From contig NZ_FNRM01000001.1 in NCBI RefSeq assembly GCF_900107845.1, positions 615,209 to 679,208 on the forward strand: a stretch of 64,000 nucleotides of DNA, given 5' to 3'. Numbering within the stretch: the stretch's first letter is position 1; each line of letters opens with the position of its first letter. This DNA is from Alkalimonas amylolytica. GTDB lineage: Bacteria > Pseudomonadota > Gammaproteobacteria > Enterobacterales > Alteromonadaceae. Positions 25,447 to 34,333 of this stretch are shown here, one piece after another. The notes under the pieces were generated by a model. That model had not been told where the DNA came from and searched no databases. It saw only the letters and a program-made list of their open reading frames with translations. The position numbers and the translations under genes were made by a program.

Positions 25447-28400
25447 ATGAAAGAACCAGCCGAATTGATTGCGGAGCAAGGCCATATTGGCCTTGGTACC
25501 ATCGCTGCCATTTCGGTGCTCTACCTGGTGGTGTTGTTCAGTGTCGGCTATTTTGGCCGGCGTATCGATGGCAAGCATCCGCTGGCCCCCTGGGTGTTCA
25601 GCTTTGCCTTATCGATTTACTGCACTTCCTGGGCTTTTTATGGGGTCACCGCTCAGGCGGCCGTGAATGGCTGGTGGATCCCACCGACCTACATCGGCTC
25701 TTTTATACTGTTCTGGTTTGGGTTTCAGTTGATGGCGCGCATCGCCATTGCCTGCCGGCGTTATCGCATTACTTCCATTGCCGACTTTATCGCCACCCGC
25801 TTTGGCCACTCGCGCCTGCTGGCTGTAAGCATTACGCTGATTTTATTTCTGGCGGTGATCCCCTACATCGCCTTGCAACTGCATGCGGTATCAACCAGCA
25901 TCAATGTGCTGGTGGCTTCTGAGCAAGCCAATGACTGGTTTCGTGATACCGGGCTTTATGTCAGCCTGTGGATGGCGGTGTTTGCGCTGCTGTTTGTCAG
26001 CAAAAGCGCCAAGGCCCACCAGCCCAATCCTGGCCTGATGACCGCCATTGCCTTTGAGTCCCTGGTGAAACTACTGGCGCTACTGGCCATCGGCGCTTTT
26101 GTCTGTTTTGGCATTTACGATGGCGTCCAGTCCATTTTTGCAGCCGCCCGCGAGCATCCGGGCTTGCTTGAACTGCAACGCCAGGCACTGCCTACCCACA
26201 CCTACTGGGTGCATGTACTGCTGGGCTTTACCGCTACGCTTTGTTTACCACGGATGTTTCATGTGTCTTTCGTCGAGAACCAGCGGCTGGGACATTTACG
26301 CAGCGCCCGTTGGATTTTCCCGCTGTATTTGCTGCTAATGAGTATCTTCACGCTGCCGCTGGCCATGGCCGGTGTGATGCTGCTGGGGCATGAGGTCAAT
26401 ATTGATCTGGTGGTGTTGCAACTGCCGCTGGCAGCAAATCGCACCGATATCGCACTATTGGCCTATTTGGGCGGCTTCTCCGCTGCGACCAGCATGGTGG
26501 TGGTGGCCACTGTGGTGCTGGGCATTATGATCACCAACGAACTGCTGACCCCACTGCTGTTTCGCGCCCGCCAGACCGAACTGAGCCCGCCCAGCCTGTT
26601 AAAAATTGCCAACCTGCGGCGCGGTTCCATGCTGCTGGTGCTGATGCTGGGTTTTGTCTATTACCGCTGGATAGGCACCGATACCGGGCTGGCCCAGCTT
26701 GGGCTAATGGCTTTCACTCTGGTGGCTCAGCTGGCACCGGCACTCATTCTGGGCCTGCTGTCACGCCGGGTTAACCAGCAAGGCGCCCTGGCAGGCTTGC
26801 TCAGTGGCGCAGTGGTCTGGGCTTACATCCTGCTGCTGCCTGAACTCAGCCGGGCTGGCTGGCTAAGTACTCAATGGCTAACTCAGGGCCCCTTTGGCAT
26901 TGGCTGGCTGGCGCCGCATCAATTGTTTGGCTGGCAGGTCGATGCTATTACCCTTGGCGTCTTGCTCAGCCTCACCTGCAACCTGCTGATGGTACTGCTG
27001 GTCAGCCAGTTCACCCAAACCCGGGTTGGCGAATGGCTGGAAAGTGGTCGTTTCTTACAAAAACAACAAAGCGCCCCAATAGCCAGTCGCCAGGCACGTT
27101 TGTCGGTGCAGGATTGCTATTTGCTGCTGCGCCGCTTTGCCGGTGAGTCTGAAGCCAACCGGGTATTGCAACGCACCGTGCGCACCACTCAGCTGGAGCA
27201 GTATGCGCCGGCACCAGCCAATCTGGTGCAGGCATCCGAGCGGGCTTTATCGGCAGTGATTGGTGGTGCTTCAATGCGGCTGGTGATGGATGCAGCCAGC
27301 CGGCACAGTCAGTTGCCGCTGGAGACGGTAGCCCGTTTTGTTGATGAAGCCAGCCAGGTGTTTCAGTTTAACCAGGCTTTGTTGCAAGCCACCATCGATA
27401 ACATCAGTCAGGGCATCAGTGTGGTGGATGCCGATTTGCGGCTGATTGCCTGGAACCAGCGTTATCTGGATATGTTTACCTACCCGCCAGGCCTGGTGGA
27501 TGTTGGCAGGCCGGTGGCCGATTTGATCCGTTTTAACGCCGAGCGCGGCCTTATTCACAGTGCCGATGTCGATAGTGAGGTTGAAAAGCGCCTTAGTTAC
27601 CTGCGCCAGGGCAGCAGTTACAAGTTTCAGCGGCCACAAAAAGATGGCCGGGTGTTCGAGATGCAGGGTAATCCGTTGCCTGGCGGCGGCTTTGTGACCA
27701 CCTTTACCGATGTCAGCTCCTTTATTGAAGTGCAGCAGGCGTTGGAGCAAAGCAATCTGACACTGGAACAAAGGGTAGCGGATCGCACCCGCAAACTGGA
27801 AACCCTGAACCAACAACTGCAGCAGGCACAGCAAAAAATTGAAGCCAGCACCCAGGCCAAAACCCGCTTCTTTGCCGCCGCCGGCCACGATTTGATGCAA
27901 CCCTTCAATGCCGCCGCGCTGTTCGCCGGCCTGCTGCGGGAAAAAGCCGATTCGGTGGAACAAAAGCAGCTGAGTGAGCATTTGATAAGCTCACTGGATT
28001 CCGCTGAAGAGTTGCTGACCTCTATCCTGGAACTGACCAAGCTGGACGCCGGGGTGATAAAAGCCAATCATCAGCCGGTAGCACTGAGCGAATTGCTGGA
28101 CGACAGCGCCCGCGATGCAGCTGCACTGGCCGCCGAAAAGGGCCTGGACTTTCATTACCTGCCAAGCAAGTTGGCGGTGCTGACCGATCGAAAATTGCTT
28201 AAGCGGGTGGTGCAAAACCTGCTGGCCAATGCCATTCGCTATACCGATCACGGCCGCATTGTACTCGGCTGCAAGCGCTATGGCCAAGCACTGGAAATTC
28301 GGGTAATCGATACCGGTATCGGCATCGCCCAGGAGGATCAACAGCGGATATTTGAAGAGTTTCAGCAAGGTGACAGTCAGCATCACAAAGGGCTGGGGCT

Positions 28401-28929
28401 GGGGCTGGCTATCGCCCACCGCATCACCGGCATGCTGCAACACCCGCTGACGGTGCGCTCCGCTCCAGAGCGTGGCAGCTGCTTTAGTATCCGTTTATCC
28501 CAGTGTGCGCTGCCTGCCGCCCCCATCAAACCGGCCAGCAGCCCGGATATCAAAGCCAGCTTCGCCGGCAAAGCCGTATTGCTGCTTGATAACGATGAGC
28601 AGCTGCTGCAAGCCGTTACCGAGTTGCTGCGCAGCTGGGACTGCATCGTGCACCCCATAAGCCGGCCAGAGCAGGCGCTGCAGGCCATTCGTGACGGTTT
28701 AAAACCCGATGTGCTGCTGTTTGATTACCATCTGGATAATGGCGCCACCGGCGTGATGGTGGCCGAACAACTGAGCAACCATTTCTCGCTGCAACTGCCA
28801 GTCGTTATCCACTCCGCCGATCACAATGAGCAGATCCGCGAACACGCGCTGAACGCCGGCTTCCACTTCCTGCTAAAACCACTAAAACCGATGGCACTAA
28901 AGCGCCTGTTCCAGCGTTTACTGCGCTAA
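25447..28929 (+). CDS. crbS: Hybrid sensor histidine kinase with solute-symporter domain (CrbS/CbrA-like)
   Basis: This 1160-residue protein joins an N-terminal sodium-solute-symporter-like domain of about 13 membrane segments (20-500), a STAC-like linker (DCYLLLRRFAGESEANRVLQ), a PAS domain (NISQGISVVDADLRLIAWN), a coiled coil, a histidine kinase with His814 in AGHDLMQPF, the ATPase boxes DTGIGIAQEDQQ and GLGLGLAIAHR, and a receiver domain with Asp1093 in LFDYHLD. CrbS in Vibrio controls acetate metabolism with CrbR; a CrbR-like regulator is present at 36575, beside isocitrate lyase. The signal is not shown by the sequence; CbrA-like roles remain possible. Confidence 0.85.
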   Translation: MKEPAELIAEQGHIGLGTIAAISVLYLVVLFSVGYFGRRIDGKHPLAPWVFSFALSIYCTSWAFYGVTAQAAVNGWWIPPTYIGSFILFWFGFQLMARIAIACRRYRITSIADFIATRFGHSRLLAVSITLILFLAVIPYIALQLHAVSTSINVLVASEQANDWFRDTGLYVSLWMAVFALLFVSKSAKAHQPNPGLMTAIAFESLVKLLALLAIGAFVCFGIYDGVQSIFAAAREHPGLLELQRQALPTHTYWVHVLLGFTATLCLPRMFHVSFVENQRLGHLRSARWIFPLYLLLMSIFTLPLAMAGVMLLGHEVNIDLVVLQLPLAANRTDIALLAYLGGFSAATSMVVVATVVLGIMITNELLTPLLFRARQTELSPPSLLKIANLRRGSMLLVLMLGFVYYRWIGTDTGLAQLGLMAFTLVAQLAPALILGLLSRRVNQQGALAGLLSGAVVWAYILLLPELSRAGWLSTQWLTQGPFGIGWLAPHQLFGWQVDAITLGVLLSLTCNLLMVLLVSQFTQTRVGEWLESGRFLQKQQSAPIASRQARLSVQDCYLLLRRFAGESEANRVLQRTVRTTQLEQYAPAPANLVQASERALSAVIGGASMRLVMDAASRHSQLPLETVARFVDEASQVFQFNQALLQATIDNISQGISVVDADLRLIAWNQRYLDMFTYPPGLVDVGRPVADLIRFNAERGLIHSADVDSEVEKRLSYLRQGSSYKFQRPQKDGRVFEMQGNPLPGGGFVTTFTDVSSFIEVQQALEQSNLTLEQRVADRTRKLETLNQQLQQAQQKIEASTQAKTRFFAAAGHDLMQPFNAAALFAGLLREKADSVEQKQLSEHLISSLDSAEELLTSILELTKLDAGVIKANHQPVALSELLDDSARDAAALAAEKGLDFHYLPSKLAVLTDRKLLKRVVQNLLANAIRYTDHGRIVLGCKRYGQALEIRVIDTGIGIAQEDQQRIFEEFQQGDSQHHKGLGLGLAIAHRITGMLQHPLTVRSAPERGSCFSIRLSQCALPAAPIKPASSPDIKASFAGKAVLLLDNDEQLLQAVTELLRSWDCIVHPISRPEQALQAIRDGLKPDVLLFDYHLDNGATGVMVAEQLSNHFSLQLPVVIHSADHNEQIREHALNAGFHFLLKPLKPMALKRLFQRLLR

Positions 28930-29570
28930 CCGCTTGTTTTTAAATACTCGTTTTCGTAAAACGTCCGCAGCCAGTGCGGTCGATACAGCGCCATCAGGGT
29001 GACGGCCATGCCATTAAGCAACGCTTCGGGGAAGCTGATTAGCAGCGACAGCACCAGGTAGTTGTCCAGAATTATGTGCCAGGGGTAGCGGCCGTCCAGG
29101 TAAAACCAGGCGGATGTCAGCCCCATATGCAGCAGCATGGTCAGGGCACTGGCAAAAAACGCCGCCACAAAGATGTAAATAAACAGATGGCGTGGCAGGA
29201 AGTAATAACTAAACCAAAAGATACCGGCACTAAACAGCGCTGGCAGCACAAAAGTGCAGATGGCATAAAGGCCGCCATCGGCCAGCGCTAGCTGCCCCAG
29301 CGCCAGCAATACCAGCAGCGGCAACAAACAGATCCAGACCGCAATACGCCAGCCATGGCAAAGAGTCACCAGGGTAATACCCAGAAAGTGCACCGCCAGC
29401 CCATCGACGATGCTGGCCTGCAGCAACCAAAGCAGCAGCAACACCGCTGCCGAGCCAAACACCAGATGCTGGTACTCCAGCTCGGCTTTCAGCTTAGGCC
29501 AGAATTCACGTGGAAAGCTGAACCAAAGCACAGCCAGCAAAGCCCCCCAGCCTAATCCGCTTAGTACCAT
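28926..29570 (-). CDS. Predicted membrane protein of the COG3235 / CbiM-like type
   Basis: The 214-residue protein has six or seven hydrophobic segments and recognisable family blocks: VDGLAVHFLGITLVTLCHGWRIA, FSYYFLPRHLFIYIFVAAFF and SFPEALLNGMAVTLMALYRPHWL. It resembles the uncharacterised COG3235 membrane proteins that databases label energy-coupling-factor permease, distantly like cobalt permease CbiM. No ECF ATPase lies nearby, so transport is uncertain. GAGGAA precedes its start. Its stop codon overlaps the convergent stop codon of the sensor kinase. Confidence 0.75.
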   Translation of the reverse strand: MVLSGLGWGALLAVLWFSFPREFWPKLKAELEYQHLVFGSAAVLLLLWLLQASIVDGLAVHFLGITLVTLCHGWRIAVWICLLPLLVLLALGQLALADGGLYAICTFVLPALFSAGIFWFSYYFLPRHLFIYIFVAAFFASALTMLLHMGLTSAWFYLDGRYPWHIILDNYLVLSLLISFPEALLNGMAVTLMALYRPHWLRTFYENEYLKTSG

Positions 29571-29764
29571 TGCCGCTTCCTCATCCCATCGCTACGCCCT
29601 GCTATGGTAGCATCTTGCGCAGCGATCTGCTTTGAGCTTGTCAGAGATCCGGCAATGGCGCTTAATACCCACTGCGATAAACAGCAGGATTCAGTCCATG
29701 CAATCACTGGCTTCCGGTCAGCAGCTGGATTATGCTGCTGTTTTGGCCACCCACAGAGAACTGT

Positions 29765-31294
29765 ATGAAGTCCTTCATTGCCCTAATAGTAAGCTGTTCC
29801 CTCCCTTTGCAGGCAGCAATCAACCCTGCCTGGCTGGATGCCAAAACCGCCCAACAGGCACTTAAGGATGGCAGCCTGAGCAGTGAGCAACTGGTGCAGC
29901 ATTACCTGAACCAGATTGAGCAGCACAACCAGCAGGGCCATCAACTGGCCGCTATCATCGACGTCAACCCTGATGCCCTCACCATTGCCCGCAAGCGCGA
30001 CCAAGAGCGCGCTGCTGGTAAAGCGTTATCCCCGCTGCATGGTCTGCCCGTAGTGCTAAAAGCCAATATCGCCACCGCCGATGCGATGCCAACCACAGCC
30101 GGAGCGCTGGCATTGCAAGGCTTTATCACCGAGCAAGATGCCGAGCTGGTGGCGCAGCTACGGGCGGCCGGGGCGGTGATCCTGGCCAAAACCAACTTAT
30201 CGGAATGGGCCAATTTTCGTGGCACTGGCTCGGCCAGTGGTTGGTCGGCACTGGGCGGCCAAACCCGCAACCCGCATGTACTTAGCCATACGCCCTGCGG
30301 TTCCAGCTCCGGCTCTGGTGTAGCCGTAGCTGCCGACTTCGCCCTATTGGCAGTGGGTACTGAAACCGATGGCTCCATCATTTGTCCTGCAGCCATCAAT
30401 GGCGTGGTGGGCATCAAACCCACCCGTGGCAGTGTATCCGGCCATGGCATTATTCCGATTGCCAGTGCGCAGGATATTGCCGGGCCCATGGCCAGAAAGG
30501 TCTACGATGCGGCCTTGCTGCTGGATGCCATGCTAACCACTGAAGCCAAACAACAGTTTGCTACCCCCTTAAGTGCAGCCAGCCAGCAAGCAGCAGCAAC
30601 GCAGCAGGTAGTTGTGATCCGGGCTTATGACGATAGAGACGAGGCAATTGGCCCTATGCTGGACCAATTGGTAGAGCAACTGCTCGATGCCGGCATTGCC
30701 GTGCAGCAAGTCGATTCATGGCCTGTACCGGCAGAGCTTTATCAGACCGAGCTGGAAGTGCTGGTGTATGAATACAAACGCGATCTGGAGCAGTGGCTGC
30801 GTGATTTTAACGTGCCGGCGCCGGTCAACAGCCTGCAAGGCATTGTCGATTTTAACCATGGCAAAGGAGAAGAGGCGCTGGCATTTTTTGGCCAGGAATA
30901 CCTGCAACAGGCCGCTGCAGTGAACCTGAGTGAGCAGGCGCCTTATTATCAAAAAGCATTGGTTCAAAGCCGCGAGCTGGCTGAAGCTTTGCTCGACGAG
31001 CATTTGACCAGCGCCAGCGCGATTATTTTACCCTCGTATGGCCCAGCCTGGCCTATAGACCACCAACAAGGCGATCAATTTAACTTTGGCACCTCAACCG
31101 CCGCCGCTGTGGCTGGCTATCCGTCCATCAACCTGCCGGCGGGTTTTAGTGGCCCTTTCCCGCTGGGCGTCAGTCTGATTGGCAGCCCCTGGAGCGAACC
31201 CGAGCTATTGGCTCTGGCCCAGCTTCTGGAGCAGAAGCTGGGAGCCTATCGTCAACCTGCATTCTTACCAGATGTTGCGGTATCTGCTGATTAG
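29765..31294 (+). CDS. Secreted amidase-signature enzyme
   Basis: The amidase signature family hydrolyses carboxamides with a Ser-cisSer-Lys triad. All parts are seen: Lys in PVVLKANIAT, the Gly/Ser-rich GSSSGSGVAVAA, and the nucleophile region TETDGSIICPA. The start at 29765 (MKSFIALIVSCSLPLQAA) gives a signal peptide; an ATG at 29732 adds residues without signal character. Such exported amidases are found in many gammaproteobacteria with unknown substrate. It is convergent with the lanthipeptide operon and has no evident relation to it. Confidence 0.9.
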   Translation: MKSFIALIVSCSLPLQAAINPAWLDAKTAQQALKDGSLSSEQLVQHYLNQIEQHNQQGHQLAAIIDVNPDALTIARKRDQERAAGKALSPLHGLPVVLKANIATADAMPTTAGALALQGFITEQDAELVAQLRAAGAVILAKTNLSEWANFRGTGSASGWSALGGQTRNPHVLSHTPCGSSSGSGVAVAADFALLAVGTETDGSIICPAAINGVVGIKPTRGSVSGHGIIPIASAQDIAGPMARKVYDAALLLDAMLTTEAKQQFATPLSAASQQAAATQQVVVIRAYDDRDEAIGPMLDQLVEQLLDAGIAVQQVDSWPVPAELYQTELEVLVYEYKRDLEQWLRDFNVPAPVNSLQGIVDFNHGKGEEALAFFGQEYLQQAAAVNLSEQAPYYQKALVQSRELAEALLDEHLTSASAIILPSYGPAWPIDHQQGDQFNFGTSTAAAVAGYPSINLPAGFSGPFPLGVSLIGSPWSEPELLALAQLLEQKLGAYRQPAFLPDVAVSAD

Positions 31295-31370
31295 CTCCCA
31301 TGCTTAAACACCTGCAAAAAATACACTGATTGTGCCAGCTGAGGCCGGCACGGGCAGTCGCTGAAAACAG

Positions 31371-34055
31371 CTAGACAGTGCTTGGCTGCCTGCTAGCTGC
31401 AATCTGTTTTTCTGCTAACTGCAAACTCAGCCTGGCTTGTATCACTTGATCCAACATGCCTAATGGATTGCAACCACCATAGACCAGACGATGCAGAAAT
31501 AACCCCACTCCGGTTGAACCAGCAGCAAAGTCACAACTTACTTTAGTTCTGTTATCGTCCGGGAAAGCCAGCCCTTCGCTTTTTGGCAAGGCAAAAAGTT
31601 TCAGGCCATCGGCAACGTGCCAGGCCAACTGCAGACTGTGATCATCGTTAAGAAAAAAGTGTGCATCCAATAAAAAGTGGCCAATCCCTGCCAGACCTAT
31701 CATCAGGCCAGACGTTATCGCATATTTCTGCGCAACCGAGGCTTTGGTTTTTGTGACAACCTCCAAATAGTCTGGGTTGCTTGTAACCAGATAATAGCGC
31801 ATAGCCACACTGGCAACACCTGCACTGCCGTAAGCAAAATAGGGGTAGAGTATGTTGTCTTCACTGTGCCGGGGAAATCCATAAGAGCCTTTGGTTTCCC
31901 TGCCATGAGCTATATCGAACTGCAAGGCGGATTCACCGACAGCCAAGTACTCTGCTTTCTCTGTTTCACAGTACATACAGAGTAAGAACAAAGCCACACC
32001 ACTGGAGCCTTCAAGAAAGCCAATGTCATGCCCAAGGTCTTCAGCCTGCCCCCAGTAACAACCATGTTCACTGTGCTGCGCTGTGTAGCAAAGCGCTTCC
32101 GCCATTTGCTGCGCCAATTCCAAACAACCCGGCTCAGCGGTTTGCAACCAGAGCTTCAGTGCAGCCTGGCCTATACCTGCCACACCATATCCCAGCGACA
32201 TCGATTGAAACAAGTAGCGGTGATGCTTTACCAGCGGCAGTAATTGCAACGCTTGCTCATGCATGCCCAGCTCTGACAGAGCCCAAACAGCACCAGCCAA
32301 ACCATCCATCAAACCTACCGGTGCCTGCCCATTTTGAAAGCGAACCTGTTGTTCAATCCAGCGTTTCAACTCAGCCGGAATGCTACCGTGCATTAATTGC
32401 CAGCCATAAGCCACACCAGCTATGCCATAATCCAATGCCAAAGGGTAGTCCAGACCAGCGCCAAGTGGCAGCAATCGCTTGGTTTTAGTGCAATCCAGCA
32501 GAGTACTGTGGTAACGCAGAATGTCAGCAATACTTTGGGTGACATTCTGACGCGCGGAGGCACTAACCTTCATCGTAGAGACCGTTTTCGCTTGAAAGCG
32601 CAAAGCGTATTGCAAAAGCTCAATGCAAGGCTTTAACGATGTTAACTCGCCAGATAACAGCTGCAAAGTACAATCCATGTAAGCCTGCGGTAAGCCTATA
32701 TCCTGCTGCAGCTCCTGTAAAAAGACCCTGGGGTATTCTGGTCGAAGGTTTATTAACGTCGTATTCGGCACCAGCATCGCCAACAGCACGCAACCTAACG
32801 CATAATAATCATCCTGCCACGAGACTTCGTCCGCACCGGTTCTTTCCCATCGGGCATAACCAGGCGTGCAAATGTTGATAGAAGCATCAACCCCTGGTTC
32901 AAATGCTGCTTCAAAGTCAATCAGCTTTAATTGCTTGGTATCAAGATCGATCATGATATTGTTGAGGGATAAGTCACCAAACAAAATATTCGACTCATGC
33001 AACTGCTCCACCATGTTCAGGAGCTGTTTAGCAAGCAAGATAAGCTCTTCCAACCAAGCCTGCATCTCCTCCCGGCTACTTCCAGTATGGATCAGCTTGT
33101 TCTGGCGAACTTGATAAACCCGTAAAGTTTCCCCGGATAGAAACTCTTGAGCTAAAAAGGTGTGCTGCCACTCACTAAATAATTTCAATGGCTTAGGTGC
33201 AATATTCAACGAAGAAATTTTATCTAGTAGGCGATACTCTTTTTGCAGCAAGCTAATGCAATCTGTGTTCTGACCATGACCGACGTAAGGCCGGGCTTCT
33301 TTAATTAAGGCTTTGCACTTGGCTTTCGGATAATCGGCCTGATAGACACCACCAGCATTTGAAAACTTAATAGCGCCTTCCATGACAAAGTCACCACCAA
33401 ACAACTCGTCATCCTCTTCGAACTGTATTTGCTCATGCAACTGAGGGAATACTTCCGTGATGAATTCCGGTCGCCAGTAGTGCGGTACACGCTGATCCTC
33501 TACAAAGTGATAGTTATCATCCAGGATTTGAGCAACACGTCCCTTACGGCTGCGCTTTTCGGATAAGCTTTGGAAGCCTCCGTAACGATAAAATACGATG
33601 GAAGAATCTTTGTACTGGGTGTCTGAGAAGATGTAAGGGCCAGGCTCCCCATCTACAGCCATGGCGAGTGTCTGGATCAATTGCTCGAATTGGTCCTTAT
33701 CACGAGGATACACAGTGATAAACTTTCCTGAAGAAGCTCGACTGCAATTTTTGCTGAGTAGCTTCTTCAAAATACCATCGTCACTGGCGAACTTGAACTC
33801 CACCTCGGCAGCCAACAAGACTGGAACCACTTTGCCAAGGATCCTTACAGCGGACTCCTGCGTGGCGGAAAGATGAATTTTCCAACCTTGCACGATTTCG
33901 GATGGAGAAGGAGGGCGAGCATAGATCCAAAAATAATCTTGCTGCAAGCGCCAGGTGGGAGGTAACAATGATGCAACGGCATCCCGATAAATTTTCCCAG
34001 GCTTGCGCCACTCATAGGGGATGTAGAAGTCCTGATGGGCATTCAGATCTTGCAT
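31371..34055 (-). CDS. lanKC: Class III lanthipeptide synthetase LanKC (lyase-kinase-cyclase)
   Basis: LanKC enzymes phosphorylate Ser/Thr of a precursor peptide, eliminate phosphate to dehydro-residues and form thioether rings. The three domains are visible in 894 residues: an N-terminal lyase (1-220; GKFITVYP, GPYIFSDTQY), a protein-kinase-like domain (230-500; Lys252 in LIKEARPY, catalytic Asp361 in GDLSLNN, metal-binding Asp380 in IDFEAA), and a LanC-like cyclase (530-894) with glycine-rich turns YGVAGIG, GSSGVAL, GSAGVAS, GLAGIG and GSTGVGL. I see no Cys...Cys-His zinc ligands in the cyclase, which points to class III rather than class IV. AGAGG lies upstream of the start. The precursor gene lies 92 bases upstream. 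Confidence 0.93.
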   Translation of the reverse strand: MQDLNAHQDFYIPYEWRKPGKIYRDAVASLLPPTWRLQQDYFWIYARPPSPSEIVQGWKIHLSATQESAVRILGKVVPVLLAAEVEFKFASDDGILKKLLSKNCSRASSGKFITVYPRDKDQFEQLIQTLAMAVDGEPGPYIFSDTQYKDSSIVFYRYGGFQSLSEKRSRKGRVAQILDDNYHFVEDQRVPHYWRPEFITEVFPQLHEQIQFEEDDELFGGDFVMEGAIKFSNAGGVYQADYPKAKCKALIKEARPYVGHGQNTDCISLLQKEYRLLDKISSLNIAPKPLKLFSEWQHTFLAQEFLSGETLRVYQVRQNKLIHTGSSREEMQAWLEELILLAKQLLNMVEQLHESNILFGDLSLNNIMIDLDTKQLKLIDFEAAFEPGVDASINICTPGYARWERTGADEVSWQDDYYALGCVLLAMLVPNTTLINLRPEYPRVFLQELQQDIGLPQAYMDCTLQLLSGELTSLKPCIELLQYALRFQAKTVSTMKVSASARQNVTQSIADILRYHSTLLDCTKTKRLLPLGAGLDYPLALDYGIAGVAYGWQLMHGSIPAELKRWIEQQVRFQNGQAPVGLMDGLAGAVWALSELGMHEQALQLLPLVKHHRYLFQSMSLGYGVAGIGQAALKLWLQTAEPGCLELAQQMAEALCYTAQHSEHGCYWGQAEDLGHDIGFLEGSSGVALFLLCMYCETEKAEYLAVGESALQFDIAHGRETKGSYGFPRHSEDNILYPYFAYGSAGVASVAMRYYLVTSNPDYLEVVTKTKASVAQKYAITSGLMIGLAGIGHFLLDAHFFLNDDHSLQLAWHVADGLKLFALPKSEGLAFPDDNRTKVSCDFAAGSTGVGLFLHRLVYGGCNPLGMLDQVIQARLSLQLAEKQIAASRQPSTV

Positions 34056-34106
34056 GCAGTATCCTCTGCAGGTAATTTGACAGACAACAGTCGAAGACTA
34101 AAAGCA

Positions 34107-34131
34107 CTGGCTAAAGACTAGCTTTAGCCAG
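34107..34131. promoter_or_regulatory. Stem-loop between the precursor and LanKC genes
   Basis: CTGGCTAAAG (34107-34116) pairs perfectly with CTTTAGCCAG (34122-34131) around the loop ACTAG. It follows the precursor stop codon, and only a short TTTT interrupted run follows on the minus strand, so it should be a partial terminator or RNA-stabilising element that keeps precursor above enzyme. Confidence 0.65.
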
Positions 34132-34147
34132 CAAGCTTCCTGCCAGC

Positions 34148-34333
34148 TTATGACTTAACCACCTCACCACGGCAGTCATTACTGCGAGTGCTCCACTCGT
34201 TTGATTTGACTCCACCACAGCCATTGCTCCAGGTACTCCAGGCTGCTGGCGCTAAATCAGCTGCAGTACGACCACCATGAACTTGCTTTAACTCTTGCAA
34301 ACCCAATACTTTCATTTTGTTGTTCTGTTTCAT
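34148..34333 (-). CDS. lanA: Class III lanthipeptide precursor with two S-x2-S-x2-C blocks
   Basis: The 61-residue peptide has a leader with the class III recognition motif LxLQ (Leu10-Gly-Leu-Gln13) and a double-glycine end (His19-Gly20-Gly21). The 40-residue core holds WSTWSNGC (Ser33, Ser36, Cys39) and WSTRSNDC (Ser48, Ser51, Cys54): two S-x2-S-x2-C units exactly 15 residues apart, the arrangement that gives labionin or lanthionine rings in labyrinthopeptin-type peptides. AAGGA lies 9 bases before the ATG. It is the first gene of the operon with lanKC. The product has not been assigned to a known named lanthipeptide. Confidence 0.88.
   Translation of the reverse strand: MKQNNKMKVLGLQELKQVHGGRTAADLAPAAWSTWSNGCGGVKSNEWSTRSNDCRGEVVKS

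Noticed and set aside
29632-29865. 77-codon frame before the amidase
   Set aside because: It overlaps the amidase signal peptide in another frame and has no ribosome site.
29765-31294. Amidase as part of lanthipeptide maturation
   Set aside because: It is convergent and separately promoted, and amidase-signature enzymes are not known leader peptidases.
31371-34055. LanKC as a class IV (LanL) synthetase or a plain Ser/Thr kinase
   Set aside because: The cyclase lacks the Cys-Cys-His zinc ligands of LanL, and the lyase and cyclase domains exclude a simple kinase.
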